Assembly (NCBI GenBank): GCA_017849435.1
Contig: JAFIGY010000002.1
Coordinates: forward strand, 434,001-498,000
Source: Chitinophaga niabensis
GTDB taxonomy: Bacteria; Bacteroidota; Bacteroidia; Chitinophagales; Chitinophagaceae
Length of the DNA: 64,000 nt
Reading direction: 5' to 3'
The notes below the pieces were generated by a model. The model worked only from the letters and a program-made list of their open reading frames with translations, was not told the origin of the DNA and searched no databases. This document shows, piece by piece, positions 1-8,344 of this stretch; positions within the stretch are counted from its first letter, which is position 1; every line of letters starts with the position of its first letter. The translations under genes were made by a program, and so were the position numbers.

Positions 1-4
1 TTCT

Positions 5-1486
5 ATGACAACGCAAGTACCTTATATCCTGGGGGTAGACATTGGCACCGGCAGTACCAAAGCAGTAGCGGTGACTGTGGCGGGACAAACCCCCGCCTCC
101 TCCCGGCAGCCTTACCCCACCCTGCACCCGCAATCCGGCTACAGTGTACAGGATCCTGAAACGATCATGGAAGCTATTATCAGCAGTATCCGCAGAACCG
201 TTACACAAATGGGTTCCGCACCTGCTGCGATCGCGCTGAGCAGCGCCATGCATGGTCTTCTGGCCGCGGATGCGGAGGGGAGGCCTTTAACACCCCTGAT
301 CACCTGGGCGGATAACCGCAGCGAATCCTTTGCAGCGGCGCTGAAGGGGTCTGCTTTGGGAACGGAGATCTACCAGGCCACCGGAACGCCCATCCATCCC
401 ATGTCTCCTTTTTGCAAGATACAGTGGCTCCAGGAGCATCAGCCTGATGTGTTTCAGGAGGCGGCCTGCTTCATCGGCATTAAAGAGCTGTTCCTTTTCC
501 GCTGTTTTCATGAATTCATTATCGATCATTCTCTGGCATCGGCAACAGGACTTTTTGATATCCGCCGGCTTGATTGGCATCCTGCGGCCTGTAAAGCCGC
601 CGGTATTACGGAAGAGCGGCTGCCGGTACCGGTAGAGGCCACACGACTCCTCATCGGCATGGACCCCGCTATGGCCAAGGCCCTTGGCGTGCCGGAAAGC
701 ACGCTTATCATGGCCGGCAGCAGCGATGGATGCATGGCGCAACTTGGCAGCGGTGCCGTGCAACCCGGACAGGCAGCATTAACCATTGGTACCAGCGGTG
801 CTATCCGGATGATGACGGCGAAGCCGGCCGAAGATGCAAAAGAAAGATTGTTCTCTTACGCGCTCACGCCGCAGCATTATGTTTGCGGCGGGGCTGTGAA
901 TAATGGCGGCGGTGCGTTGCAATGGTTTTCGCAGGCTTTCCTGCCCTGGTCCGACTACAACAACTTCCTGAAAACCGCTTTCGCTGCGCCTCCCGGCTCG
1001 GATGGATTATTATGTCTTCCCTATCTGCTGGGAGAACGCGCGCCCGTTTGGGATAGCCGTGCCCGTGGTGCTTTCGTGGGCATGCAACAGCAGCATGGCT
1101 CTGCGCATTTTCAGCGGGCGCTGGTGGAAGGGATATGCTTCGGATTGTACAGCGTGGCGGAAGCACTGGAGGCGGCAGTAACACCCATTCAGGAAGTGAC
1201 CGTTAGCGGAGGATTTACCGCATCTCCGCTCTGGATACAGTTGCTGGCAGACATCTTCCAGAAACCGATGCTGCTGCACCAGGAAGAGGATGCCTCCGCC
1301 CTCGGCGCCGCATTGCTCGGCTGGCAGGCCCTCGGCCAGATGGACGCCTGGCAGTTCAATTCCACCACCGCGGCCAGGGTTTTTGAGCCAGACAATACAT
1401 ACCATGCCGTTTACCGGAAGAACTACAAAGCATATTCCCTCCTGTATGACAAACTCAGCGAAGTGACAGAGATATTGCGGGGTTAG
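5..1486 (+). CDS. gntK: Gluconate kinase, FGGY carbohydrate kinase family
   Basis: Cytoplasmic sugar kinase of the FGGY family, 493 aa, a normal full length. The N-terminal phosphate-binding strand GVDIGTGSTK lies at residues 10-19, and the second ATPase lobe carries GTSGA (near 263) and GGG (near 300). The stretch with SSAMHGLL, TWADNRS and TGTPIHPMSP is characteristic of gluconokinases rather than xylulose or glycerol kinases, so phosphorylation of D-gluconate to 6-phosphogluconate is the likely reaction (family knowledge, not proof). The ATG lies only 5 bases from the window edge, but the protein starts where the family starts, so it is probably complete. Its promoter is outside the window. 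The stop overlaps the convergent mutL stop by four bases. Confidence 0.85.
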   Translation: MTTQVPYILGVDIGTGSTKAVAVTVAGQTPASSRQPYPTLHPQSGYSVQDPETIMEAIISSIRRTVTQMGSAPAAIALSSAMHGLLAADAEGRPLTPLITWADNRSESFAAALKGSALGTEIYQATGTPIHPMSPFCKIQWLQEHQPDVFQEAACFIGIKELFLFRCFHEFIIDHSLASATGLFDIRRLDWHPAACKAAGITEERLPVPVEATRLLIGMDPAMAKALGVPESTLIMAGSSDGCMAQLGSGAVQPGQAALTIGTSGAIRMMTAKPAEDAKERLFSYALTPQHYVCGGAVNNGGGALQWFSQAFLPWSDYNNFLKTAFAAPPGSDGLLCLPYLLGERAPVWDSRARGAFVGMQQQHGSAHFQRALVEGICFGLYSVAEALEAAVTPIQEVTVSGGFTASPLWIQLLADIFQKPMLLHQEEDASALGAALLGWQALGQMDAWQFNSTTAARVFEPDNTYHAVYRKNYKAYSLLYDKLSEVTEILRG

Positions 1487-3327
1487 GCGCCTCTTTCGAA
1501 CATTCTTTCCAGGTCGTTCATCTTGAACGAAATAAATGTGAAACGCCCGCCCGGAGAAACGTTCGGGGTAACGCAGGCGAAAAGCTCATCAATGATGTTT
1601 TGCATTTCCCTTGTTCCCAGCGCTTTGCCGGCGGGGATGGCGTTGTTGCGCGCCATGGAACGTATCAGTTGTTCGCGGCGGTTGAGCTTCAATTCCTGGC
1701 TGAAATGCTTGAACTGCTCCAGGAGCCCTTCAATGCTGGCCTGCTCGTTCCCGGATTGAATATCCGCAGGCGTACCCCTCACCACGAATGTGGATTGTCC
1801 GAACGGCTCCAGGTCGTATCCCAGTGCCTGCAGGTCCGGCAGCATTTCCGTGATCAGCACGGCATCCGCGGGCAATAGCTCCAGCGTTTGCGGGAAGAGG
1901 CTTTGCTGGGTGGCGATGGGTTTTTCGGAAAGGGCTTTCTGGTAACGCTCATAAAGGATGCGCTCATGCGCGGCCCGCTGATCGATCAGGATAAAGCCTG
2001 ATTTGATCTGGGAGAGGATGTATTGTTGATGTACCTGTACAGGAACTTTTTGATCTGTGGCCGCTTCCTGCCAACGTTCATCGATCACGGAGGCGGTGGA
2101 AACGGGAGGGAGCTCGGGGCTGAGGTCCTTGTCTTTATCTGCAGGGGCGCCGTAGAGCTCCTTCCAGTGAAGGAGGTTGCTGCTCCTGTCTATCACATGC
2201 GCCTGATTGGCATGCGTGAACGTTTTATAGATAGATGTGTTGGAAGATTGCGCCTTTTTCTGGTCAGTGAACGGTTGGGTGAGGGCGTCCAGCTGCTGGA
2301 TGCCGGGATCAAGCTCAAAGTCCAGTGCCGGTGTTACACTGAACTGGGCAAGGGCGTGCTTGATGGCGGATTGCACGAAGGCGTAGAGGATCCTCTCATC
2401 ATCGAACTTGATCTCCTGTTTGGTGGGATGCACGTTGATGTCCACATGCGCGGGATCCAGATCAATGAACAGTGCATACAGCGGGAAGCTGTCTGCCGGG
2501 ATCATCTCGGAGAACGCGTTCATCACCGCGTGGTTCAGGTAACTGCTTTTGATGAACCGGTTGTTCACGAAAAAGAACTGGTCCCCACGGGTTTTCTTGG
2601 CCGTTTCCGGTTTGCCGACGAAGCCGTGGATATTCATATAGTCCGTGCTTTCCTTGACGGTCACCAGTTTTGCGTTATAGTGCTGCCCGAGTATGCTGAC
2701 TACGCGTTGCTTGAGGGAGCCCCTTTCCAGATGGAACATTTCCTGCCCGTTGCTGTTCAGGGAAAATTGAAGATGCGGGAAAGCCAGGGCCACCCGGATA
2801 AACTCATCCACGATGTGCCGCATTTCGGCAGCATTGCTTTTCAGGAAGTTACGGCGGGCCGGGACGTTGAAAAAGAGGTTTTTCATCGCAATGCTGGTAC
2901 CCGGAGCGGTCTGACAGGGTTCCTGCTTTTTCACCACGCTGTTATCAATCTCGATATACGTACCGATCTCCTCCTGGTGCATACGGGTTTTCAGCTCTAC
3001 CTGTGCAACGGCAGCAATGGAAGCCAGCGCTTCTCCCCGGAAGCCCATGGTACGGATATGAAAAAGATCTTCAATGGTTTCTATCTTGGAGGTGGCGTGG
3101 CGCTCAAAACACATGCGGGCATCGGTCTCGCTCATGCCGCTGCCGTTATCGATCACCTGTACCAGCTCTTTACCGGCATCTTTAACAAAAAGCCTGACCT
3201 CCGTTGCCCCGGCGTCTACAGCATTTTCCAATAACTCCTTCACTGCCGATGCCGGCCGCTGGATCACTTCTCCTGCTGCTATCTGGTTCGCTATATTATC
3301 CGGTAACAAATTGATGATATCCGCCAC
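1483..3327 (-). CDS. mutL: DNA mismatch repair protein MutL
   Basis: MutL couples mismatch recognition by MutS to strand incision. The GHL ATPase motifs are clear: ELLENAVDAGA, VIDNGSGM and GFRGEAL. The C-terminal dimerisation/endonuclease domain has DQRAAHERILYE, a variant of the DQHAx2Ex4E metal motif with Arg in place of His, and ends in SPGGRFTFISF. I start it at the GTG at 3327 (protein begins VADIINLLPD, 614 aa). The upstream in-frame ATG at 3378 would add a 17-residue tail absent from the family, and it lies upstream of a -7-like element (TACCTTTA, 3345-3352). It converges on and overlaps the gluconokinase stop by 4 bp, so neither has room for a terminator. Confidence 0.95.
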   Translation of the reverse strand: MADIINLLPDNIANQIAAGEVIQRPASAVKELLENAVDAGATEVRLFVKDAGKELVQVIDNGSGMSETDARMCFERHATSKIETIEDLFHIRTMGFRGEALASIAAVAQVELKTRMHQEEIGTYIEIDNSVVKKQEPCQTAPGTSIAMKNLFFNVPARRNFLKSNAAEMRHIVDEFIRVALAFPHLQFSLNSNGQEMFHLERGSLKQRVVSILGQHYNAKLVTVKESTDYMNIHGFVGKPETAKKTRGDQFFFVNNRFIKSSYLNHAVMNAFSEMIPADSFPLYALFIDLDPAHVDINVHPTKQEIKFDDERILYAFVQSAIKHALAQFSVTPALDFELDPGIQQLDALTQPFTDQKKAQSSNTSIYKTFTHANQAHVIDRSSNLLHWKELYGAPADKDKDLSPELPPVSTASVIDERWQEAATDQKVPVQVHQQYILSQIKSGFILIDQRAAHERILYERYQKALSEKPIATQQSLFPQTLELLPADAVLITEMLPDLQALGYDLEPFGQSTFVVRGTPADIQSGNEQASIEGLLEQFKHFSQELKLNRREQLIRSMARNNAIPAGKALGTREMQNIIDELFACVTPNVSPGGRFTFISFKMNDLERMFERGA

Positions 3328-3344
3328 TTGCCTGCCTTTTAGCG

Positions 3345-3352
3345 TAAAGGTA
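3345..3352 (-). promoter_or_regulatory. Probable -7 promoter element of mutL
   Basis: Minus-strand TACCTTTA, one base off the Bacteroidota -7 consensus TAnnTTTG. It is 17 bases before the GTG chosen for mutL, predicting a leader of about 14 nt. A TTTG lies 23 bases further upstream, slightly too far for a good -33 element. Confidence 0.35.
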
Positions 3353-3452
3353 GCAATAAAAAATATTGTTAAATGCAAACCCCGTCGAAACCAATCCCTG
3401 TAATTGTTCCGTAACTTTATGCTGTACCGGTTAAAACGTAGTTAACGCATAA

Positions 3453-4016
3453 TTGAATGTTAACATGAAGACACATAATCTCCTAATTTTATGCCTGACT
3501 TTATTGACTAGCCAATGCACATACTCTCAAAACGGGGTTAAAAACAAAATCATGGAAGAAAAAAAGAATCCGGTGTACTCCCGCACGGATACTGGTAAGG
3601 TAAACCTGACAGAAGCAGAGTGGAAAAAAATGCTGCCGAAAGATGTTTATGAAATTGCCCGGGAAAAAGGTACAGAATGGGCATTTACTGGCAAATACTG
3701 GAACGCGAAGGACAAAGGAACTTACTATTGCGCAGCGTGCGGTAATCCGCTGTTTGTGTCGGACACCAAATTTGAAAGCGGCTGCGGCTGGCCGAGTTTT
3801 TATCAGCCGATCAGTAAAACCAGCGTTATTTATCAGCCGGACAATTCCCACGGTATGCAGCGTACAGAGGTACAGTGTGGAAGGTGCAAGGCTCACCTCG
3901 GACATGTATTTGACGATGGGCCGCCGCCAACAGGCCTGCGTTATTGCATTAATTCGGTGATACTTGACTTTGAAAAAGCAAAAGAGGCGGAGAAAAAATA
4001 CAAAGAGAAAGAATAA
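3453..4016 (+). CDS. msrB: Peptide-methionine (R)-S-oxide reductase, exported
   Basis: Reduces methionine-R-sulfoxide in proteins. The MsrB domain spans roughly residues 40-180. Two CxxC pairs (C93/C96 and C142/C145) form the structural zinc site, and the catalytic cysteine C165 sits in RYCINS. The motif GCGWPSF is present. The hydrophobic N terminus ([17 protein letters not shown]) looks like a signal peptide. Gln before Cys makes a poor lipobox, so a soluble periplasmic form cut after TYS is as likely as a lipoprotein. Two starts are possible, ATG at 3453 or at 3465; the second gives a more typical signal peptide. It stands alone, divergent from mutL. Confidence 0.93.
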   Translation: MNVNMKTHNLLILCLTLLTSQCTYSQNGVKNKIMEEKKNPVYSRTDTGKVNLTEAEWKKMLPKDVYEIAREKGTEWAFTGKYWNAKDKGTYYCAACGNPLFVSDTKFESGCGWPSFYQPISKTSVIYQPDNSHGMQRTEVQCGRCKAHLGHVFDDGPPPTGLRYCINSVILDFEKAKEAEKKYKEKE

Positions 4017-4191
4017 CCCACTTACAAAACCTGACTATTGCTGCTGCCGGCACAGGCTACACGTGCCGCGATGAAATAATTACATGCTGTTGAAGAGGAA
4101 GACCGGTCAAAAAAGACGCTGCTCCGGCAATGTACAGATTGCGGTCTCGACAGATGGCAAAGCGGGATAAAACGGAAAAGAGCGAAGAAGA

Positions 4192-4479
4192 TCAATGCGT
4201 TACATCGGCGAGAAAAGCAGCATGACTGCTCGGCTCGAACTCTATGATGTCATACACCGCAAGCTGGTACTTGTCAAACGGATCTTCCGCGAAGATCGCT
4301 TCCACTTCTTTCCGGGTGGACGCTTTGCAGAGAATAATACCACCGGTGCGGGGCTTGCGCCGCCCGGCCAGGAGAAAGTGCCCTTCCTGGAATTGCTTCT
4401 CCAGGAAAGCGTTGTGCGCCTCCATGTAATGGTCAATGGCCGCTAATGGGCGGATGTACTGTAATAGGATCAGGTACAT
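4192..4479 (-). CDS. YciI-like protein
   Basis: Small 95-aa protein of the YCII/YciI (ferredoxin-like alpha/beta barrel) family. It starts MYLILLQYIRPL, has the family His in AAIDHYMEAHNAFL, then GHFLLAGRRKPRTGGI and EDPFDKYQLAVYDIIEF; the F(A)EDPF block is the family hallmark. The biochemical role of most members is unknown; some have dehydrochlorinase-type or muconolactone-isomerase-like folds. Single gene with its own -7 element at 4525-4532. The 175 bp between msrB and this gene holds no recognisable feature beyond weak hairpins. Confidence 0.85.
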   Translation of the reverse strand: MYLILLQYIRPLAAIDHYMEAHNAFLEKQFQEGHFLLAGRRKPRTGGIILCKASTRKEVEAIFAEDPFDKYQLAVYDIIEFEPSSHAAFLADVTH

Positions 4480-4524
4480 AGAAGATAAGGTCTTTCAGTA
4501 AATGGTTAAAAATCAGAATATTTA

Positions 4525-4532
4525 CAAAGGTA
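4525..4532 (-). promoter_or_regulatory. -7 promoter element of the YciI-like gene
   Basis: Minus-strand TACCTTTG, a perfect TAnnTTTG match. A transcript starting about 4 bases downstream would have a leader of about 42 nt. No convincing -33 TTTG is seen. Confidence 0.5.
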
Positions 4533-4575
4533 GACAAATAGTTGGTTGTAGCACTGGTAAACTTGATAAGAACAA

Positions 4576-4610
4576 TTTTGAACGCATTAGTAAAAAACCA
4601 TGTATTTTTG
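4576..4610 (+). promoter_or_regulatory. Promoter of the DUF4836 lipoprotein gene
   Basis: TTTTG (4576-4580) and TATTTTTG (4603-4610) match the -33/-7 elements of the Bacteroidota housekeeping sigma factor with a 22-base spacer, slightly longer than the usual 19-21. It predicts a leader of about 35 nt to the ATG at 4649, and excludes the in-frame upstream start at 4502. Confidence 0.55.
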
Positions 4611-4648
4611 GCCGTAATTTTCAAATCCATTTTAACATCTTTTTCTAT

Positions 4649-6379
4649 ATGAAAAGACCAATTACAAGAGCCCTCCTCTTTATGACGGGAGCTGCGGTTT
4701 TGTTGTTGACCGCCTGTTCCAAAGCCCCAGAACAGGGCAAATATATTCCCAAATCGGCGGCATTGGTGCTGAGCGTGAACTCAAAGCAGGTACAGCAGAA
4801 ACTTGTAACGGAAGGCATCTCCGTAGACAAGCTGTTTGAAGCGGTACAAAAGAAAGATACTGCCAGCGGCTTCGCCAAAGCCATGAAAGACATGGAGAAC
4901 TCCGGAGTAGACCTTCAGGGAGATGTATCCATCGCTCTGGTGCCGGGTGACGGCGGTATCAAAAGCTACATAAGCGGTGTTGCCAAACTGAAGGATGCAG
5001 CTAAGTTTGAAGCATTCCTGAAAGAAAAGACCCAAAAAGAGATCAAATCAGGATCTGATTTTAAATATGTTGTGGATGGTGAAAGCCTGATCGGTTTCGA
5101 TAAGGGTACGATCATCTCTTTGTTTGCTTTCAATCCGAACAAGTTTGAAGGGAACGGCTTTACGATGGACACTACAGCTGCTCCGGCTGCGCCCCAGGGC
5201 ATCGCCGGCGATGAAAAGGGCTGGGTGGAAACACTCAATGGCCTCTTCCACCTGAAAGCGGATGAGTCTGTAGGCACCATCGAGTCTTTCAAAAACGTGC
5301 AGAAAGAAAAAGGAGATGTCACCTTTTGGATGAGCTCCGAGCAGATCTATGCATTCAATCCTTCTTCCGCCGCCGGTATGGCTGCCATGTTCACTACTAA
5401 CATCAAGAAAATAACCGCGGGTTCTTACCAGACCGTAGCCGTGTTCTTTGAGAACGGAAAGATCAAGGCGAACAGCACAGGCTACTCCGGTAAAGAACTG
5501 CAGGAGATCATGAACAAATACCCCAGCCAGAAGGTCAACCTGAGCATGCTGGAAACGTATCCCTCCGAGAATATTCTGGGCTATGCCCTGATGAACTTTG
5601 ACCTGCGCATGGTGGGTGATATCATCAAACTTATCGGTATGGATGGCCTCGCCAATATGAGCCTCGCACAAGCCGGCATAACCCTGGATGATATCCTGAA
5701 AGCATTCTCCGGAGAGATCGTGCTGGTGAGCTCTGATTTCTCTGTAGTGAAGAAAGCGTCTCCCTTTGATTCTTCTTTCAAAGTCACGCAACCACAGCTG
5801 AAATACATCTTCAACATGAAGGTGGGTGATAAAGCGGCATTCGAGAAAGTAATGAACTCTCCCATGATCGGCCAGATGTTCACCAAACAAGGCGAGGAAT
5901 ATCTTCCGAAACAACCTCTGGGCGAATCTACAGCGGTATCCATCAACAACAAGAACATCATGGTAGGTTCAGACGCGGCCCTGCTGGCGGATTACAAAGC
6001 CGGCAAATCAAAAGCGAAACTGGAGGATGCGCTGTTGAGCAAAGCAAAAGGCAATGTATTGAGCGCATACCTGAATGTAGAAAAGCTGGTGAACAATCTG
6101 CCTGCTGAAGAAATGAAATTACCGGACAGCGTGTTGAACGACATCAAAGGTCTGCTGAAAGACTTCAATGTGATCTCTGAGCCTTATAGCGGTAAAACAC
6201 AGCGTTCAACCATCGAGCTGAATTTCAAGAATGAAAATCAGAATACGCTGGCGCAGCTGATCACCTTCTCTAAGAAGATGTTTGCTTACTACGAAGCGCA
6301 GAAGAAAGAAGACCTGGGAGCAGCAGGAGCTACTGCGGTTGCTATTGACTCCGTAGCCGTTGCCACCCCCACAAAATAA
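4649..6379 (+). CDS. DUF4836 family lipoprotein
   Basis: 576-aa envelope lipoprotein. The signal peptide MKRPITRALLFMTGAAVLLL is followed by the lipobox LTAC (Cys23) and then SKAPEQGKYIPKSAALVLSVN, the typical start of DUF4836 proteins, which are almost confined to Bacteroidota and have no assigned activity. The body is a long run of alternating beta strands and helices with repeated KxxFExxL segments, suggesting two or three related subdomains. An in-frame ATG at 4502 would add 49 residues before the signal peptide and lies upstream of the promoter, so it is rejected. Followed by a strong terminator. Confidence 0.88.
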   Translation: MKRPITRALLFMTGAAVLLLTACSKAPEQGKYIPKSAALVLSVNSKQVQQKLVTEGISVDKLFEAVQKKDTASGFAKAMKDMENSGVDLQGDVSIALVPGDGGIKSYISGVAKLKDAAKFEAFLKEKTQKEIKSGSDFKYVVDGESLIGFDKGTIISLFAFNPNKFEGNGFTMDTTAAPAAPQGIAGDEKGWVETLNGLFHLKADESVGTIESFKNVQKEKGDVTFWMSSEQIYAFNPSSAAGMAAMFTTNIKKITAGSYQTVAVFFENGKIKANSTGYSGKELQEIMNKYPSQKVNLSMLETYPSENILGYALMNFDLRMVGDIIKLIGMDGLANMSLAQAGITLDDILKAFSGEIVLVSSDFSVVKKASPFDSSFKVTQPQLKYIFNMKVGDKAAFEKVMNSPMIGQMFTKQGEEYLPKQPLGESTAVSINNKNIMVGSDAALLADYKAGKSKAKLEDALLSKAKGNVLSAYLNVEKLVNNLPAEEMKLPDSVLNDIKGLLKDFNVISEPYSGKTQRSTIELNFKNENQNTLAQLITFSKKMFAYYEAQKKEDLGAAGATAVAIDSVAVATPTK

Positions 6380-6405
6380 TACAGCTCCGGCTGAACAGAT
6401 GCTTG

Positions 6406-6438
6406 AAAAGCCGCTCTTTACCGGGCGGCTTTTTATTT
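6406..6438 (+). terminator. Rho-independent terminator after the DUF4836 gene
   Basis: Nine-base stem AAAAGCCGC/GCGGCTTTT around a ten-base loop, followed by a T-rich tract. It separates the lipoprotein gene from the ABC transporter operon. Confidence 0.85.
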
Positions 6439-6492
6439 ATTTAAAAAGTCTATATTTATCTTTCTACATCGGCCATTTAACAGAACAGGAAT

Positions 6493-7143
6493 ATGCAGAT
6501 CCAATTATCTGCGGTAGTGCCCGTTCCGCTGCGTGAAAAGGTTTTGCAGCAGCAGTCGGACATCTGGAACCGCGACATTACTTTCCTGCCGGGGCAGTTC
6601 ATCAAGATAAAAGCGCCCTCCGGCACCGGGAAAACAACACTGGTACATTATCTCTATCATATCCGGCACGACTATACGGGAACTGTTTCCGTAGATGGCA
6701 AACCCTGGCCCGCCTACTCCCGTGACGACCTGGCGGTGATCCGCCAAAGCAGGATCAGCGTGGTTTTCCAGGACCTTCGCATCTTTGAACAACTAACCGC
6801 CACCGAGAACATTGAACTGAAAAGGGTCATGGGGCCGCAGGCCTTTTATCCTCCGGAAAAGATCCGCGAAATGGCGGAGCGCCTCGGGGTTAGTCATGTA
6901 TTGCAACAAAGCGGTGCTACCCTCTCTTACGGAGAAAGACAGCGCATCGCTATCATCCGCGCGCTGATGCAGCCTTTCGAATGGCTGATGATGGACGAAC
7001 CGTTCAGTCATCTGGATGATGCCAATGCAGACAAGGCCGCGCAACTGATCGCGGAGGAATGCCACAGCCGCAAGGCCGGATTTATCCTCACTGATCTCGA
7101 TCATGATCAGCGATTCGACTATCACCAAACCTATTACCTCTGA
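6493..7143 (+). CDS. ABC transporter ATP-binding protein (LolD/MacB/FtsE-like)
   Basis: Nucleotide-binding subunit, 216 aa. Walker A is APSGTGKTT (41-49), the Q-loop is VVFQDLRIFEQLTATENI, the signature is LSYGERQR (Y in place of the usual S/G) and Walker B is WLMMDEPFSHLD. The LTATENI segment and size fit the MacB/LolD/FtsE class that works with FtsX-fold permeases. The permease gene starts one base after the stop, and a third, broken gene follows. The pair could be a lipoprotein-release or mechanotransmission system; its substrate cannot be read from the sequence. Confidence 0.85.
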   Translation: MQIQLSAVVPVPLREKVLQQQSDIWNRDITFLPGQFIKIKAPSGTGKTTLVHYLYHIRHDYTGTVSVDGKPWPAYSRDDLAVIRQSRISVVFQDLRIFEQLTATENIELKRVMGPQAFYPPEKIREMAERLGVSHVLQQSGATLSYGERQRIAIIRALMQPFEWLMMDEPFSHLDDANADKAAQLIAEECHSRKAGFILTDLDHDQRFDYHQTYYL

Positions 7144-7144
7144 C

Positions 7145-8332
7145 ATGCCGTTTTACCAGATACTGAAAAAGATCATTCGCACCGGCGTAGGAAAAGGCCG
7201 CTTCTGGATGGCCGCCATCGGCCTGGGGATAGCGATGTTGCTGATATTGGTGGCATTGCAGGTGCATCGTAACTTTAATGAGCTGCTTTATAGCAAGAAG
7301 AACGAAAATGAGCGGGCGGACTTCCTGGTGATCAATAAAAGGGTCACGAACGCCATGATGGGCAATCCCGCGTTGACCACCTTTACGCCGCAGGAGATCA
7401 AAGATCTTTCTTCGCAGGCCTTTGTGGATGGCTTCCATGAGATCACCGCAGCGGAATTCAACGTGAAGCTGGTGGCGGATCAGTTGGGGTTTACCACGGA
7501 AATGTTCTTTGAAGCCGTGCCGGACAGTTTCATCGATGTGAAGAGCGCGGACTGGAAATGGCAGGCCGGGCAGCAGGAAGTGCCGGTGATCGTACCCAGC
7601 AACTTCCTGAACATGTTCAACTTCGGGTTTGCATTGGGGAATAATATTCCACAATTCTCTGAAGAAACCGTCAAATCCCTGTCGCCGGGGGTAGTAATCA
7701 GCCAGGGCCTGCGTACCGCATCTTTCAGGGGAAGGATCGTCGGATTTTCAGACAGGATATCTACCGTGCTGGTGCCGATGTCTTTTATGGAGTGGGCCAA
7801 CAGCGTCTATGGCACAGGCGTCACCAAAGCGCCGTCCCGCGTGATCGTTAAAACAAAAGACCCCAGCGATCCTGTGCTGGCGGCCTATCTGCAAGATCAT
7901 GGATATGCCACGGACGAAGAAAAAACGAGATACAGTAAAGTGCGGGTGATCGTACAAACGATTGTGAGCATAGTGGGCTTTTTCGGGATTGTGCTGCTGA
8001 TGTTCGCGCTCCTTGTGTTCAGTATGTTCATTCAGCTGGTGATAGCTTCCTGTAAGAAGGAGATCCGCCTGTTGATCACGCTGGGTACGGCGCCGCGTCA
8101 GCTGCAGCGGTATTTGCTGAAACAGTTCGTACCCTTGTACGTTGTGATCGGTTTGCTGGCACTTGCGGTGGTGGCGGGTTTGCAGTGGTGGGCGTCCGGC
8201 CTGCTGGCCAAGCACAAGATGTATGTGTCCGCATTGCCCGGTCTTACTGCATTGATCGCAACGGCGGTTGTGCTGTTGCTGGTGTATATCGTGAACCTGC
8301 GTGCCGTCAGGAAACATATTGCAGACGTGTAA
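7145..8332 (+). CDS. FtsX-like ABC transporter permease
   Basis: Inner-membrane partner of the preceding ATPase, 395 aa. One membrane helix at about 20-41 is followed by a large periplasmic domain (about 45-260) and three helices near 268-300, 327-350 and 362-388, the FtsX/MacB/LolC topology. The cytoplasmic link CKKEIRLLITLGTAPRQLQR between helices 2 and 3 is the conserved coupling segment. I start it at the ATG at 7145, one base after the ATPase stop. An upstream in-frame ATG at 7103 lies inside the ATPase gene and would add a 14-residue non-hydrophobic tail. Confidence 0.85.
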   Translation: MPFYQILKKIIRTGVGKGRFWMAAIGLGIAMLLILVALQVHRNFNELLYSKKNENERADFLVINKRVTNAMMGNPALTTFTPQEIKDLSSQAFVDGFHEITAAEFNVKLVADQLGFTTEMFFEAVPDSFIDVKSADWKWQAGQQEVPVIVPSNFLNMFNFGFALGNNIPQFSEETVKSLSPGVVISQGLRTASFRGRIVGFSDRISTVLVPMSFMEWANSVYGTGVTKAPSRVIVKTKDPSDPVLAAYLQDHGYATDEEKTRYSKVRVIVQTIVSIVGFFGIVLLMFALLVFSMFIQLVIASCKKEIRLLITLGTAPRQLQRYLLKQFVPLYVVIGLLALAVVAGLQWWASGLLAKHKMYVSALPGLTALIATAVVLLLVYIVNLRAVRKHIADV

Positions 8333-8344
8333 ACACAATATACC

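Noticed and set aside
2023-3234. 403-codon open frame on the plus strand, antisense to mutL
   Set aside because: Its translation lacks recognisable domains, low-complexity bias matches the complement of a GC-rich gene, and mutL on the other strand is certain.
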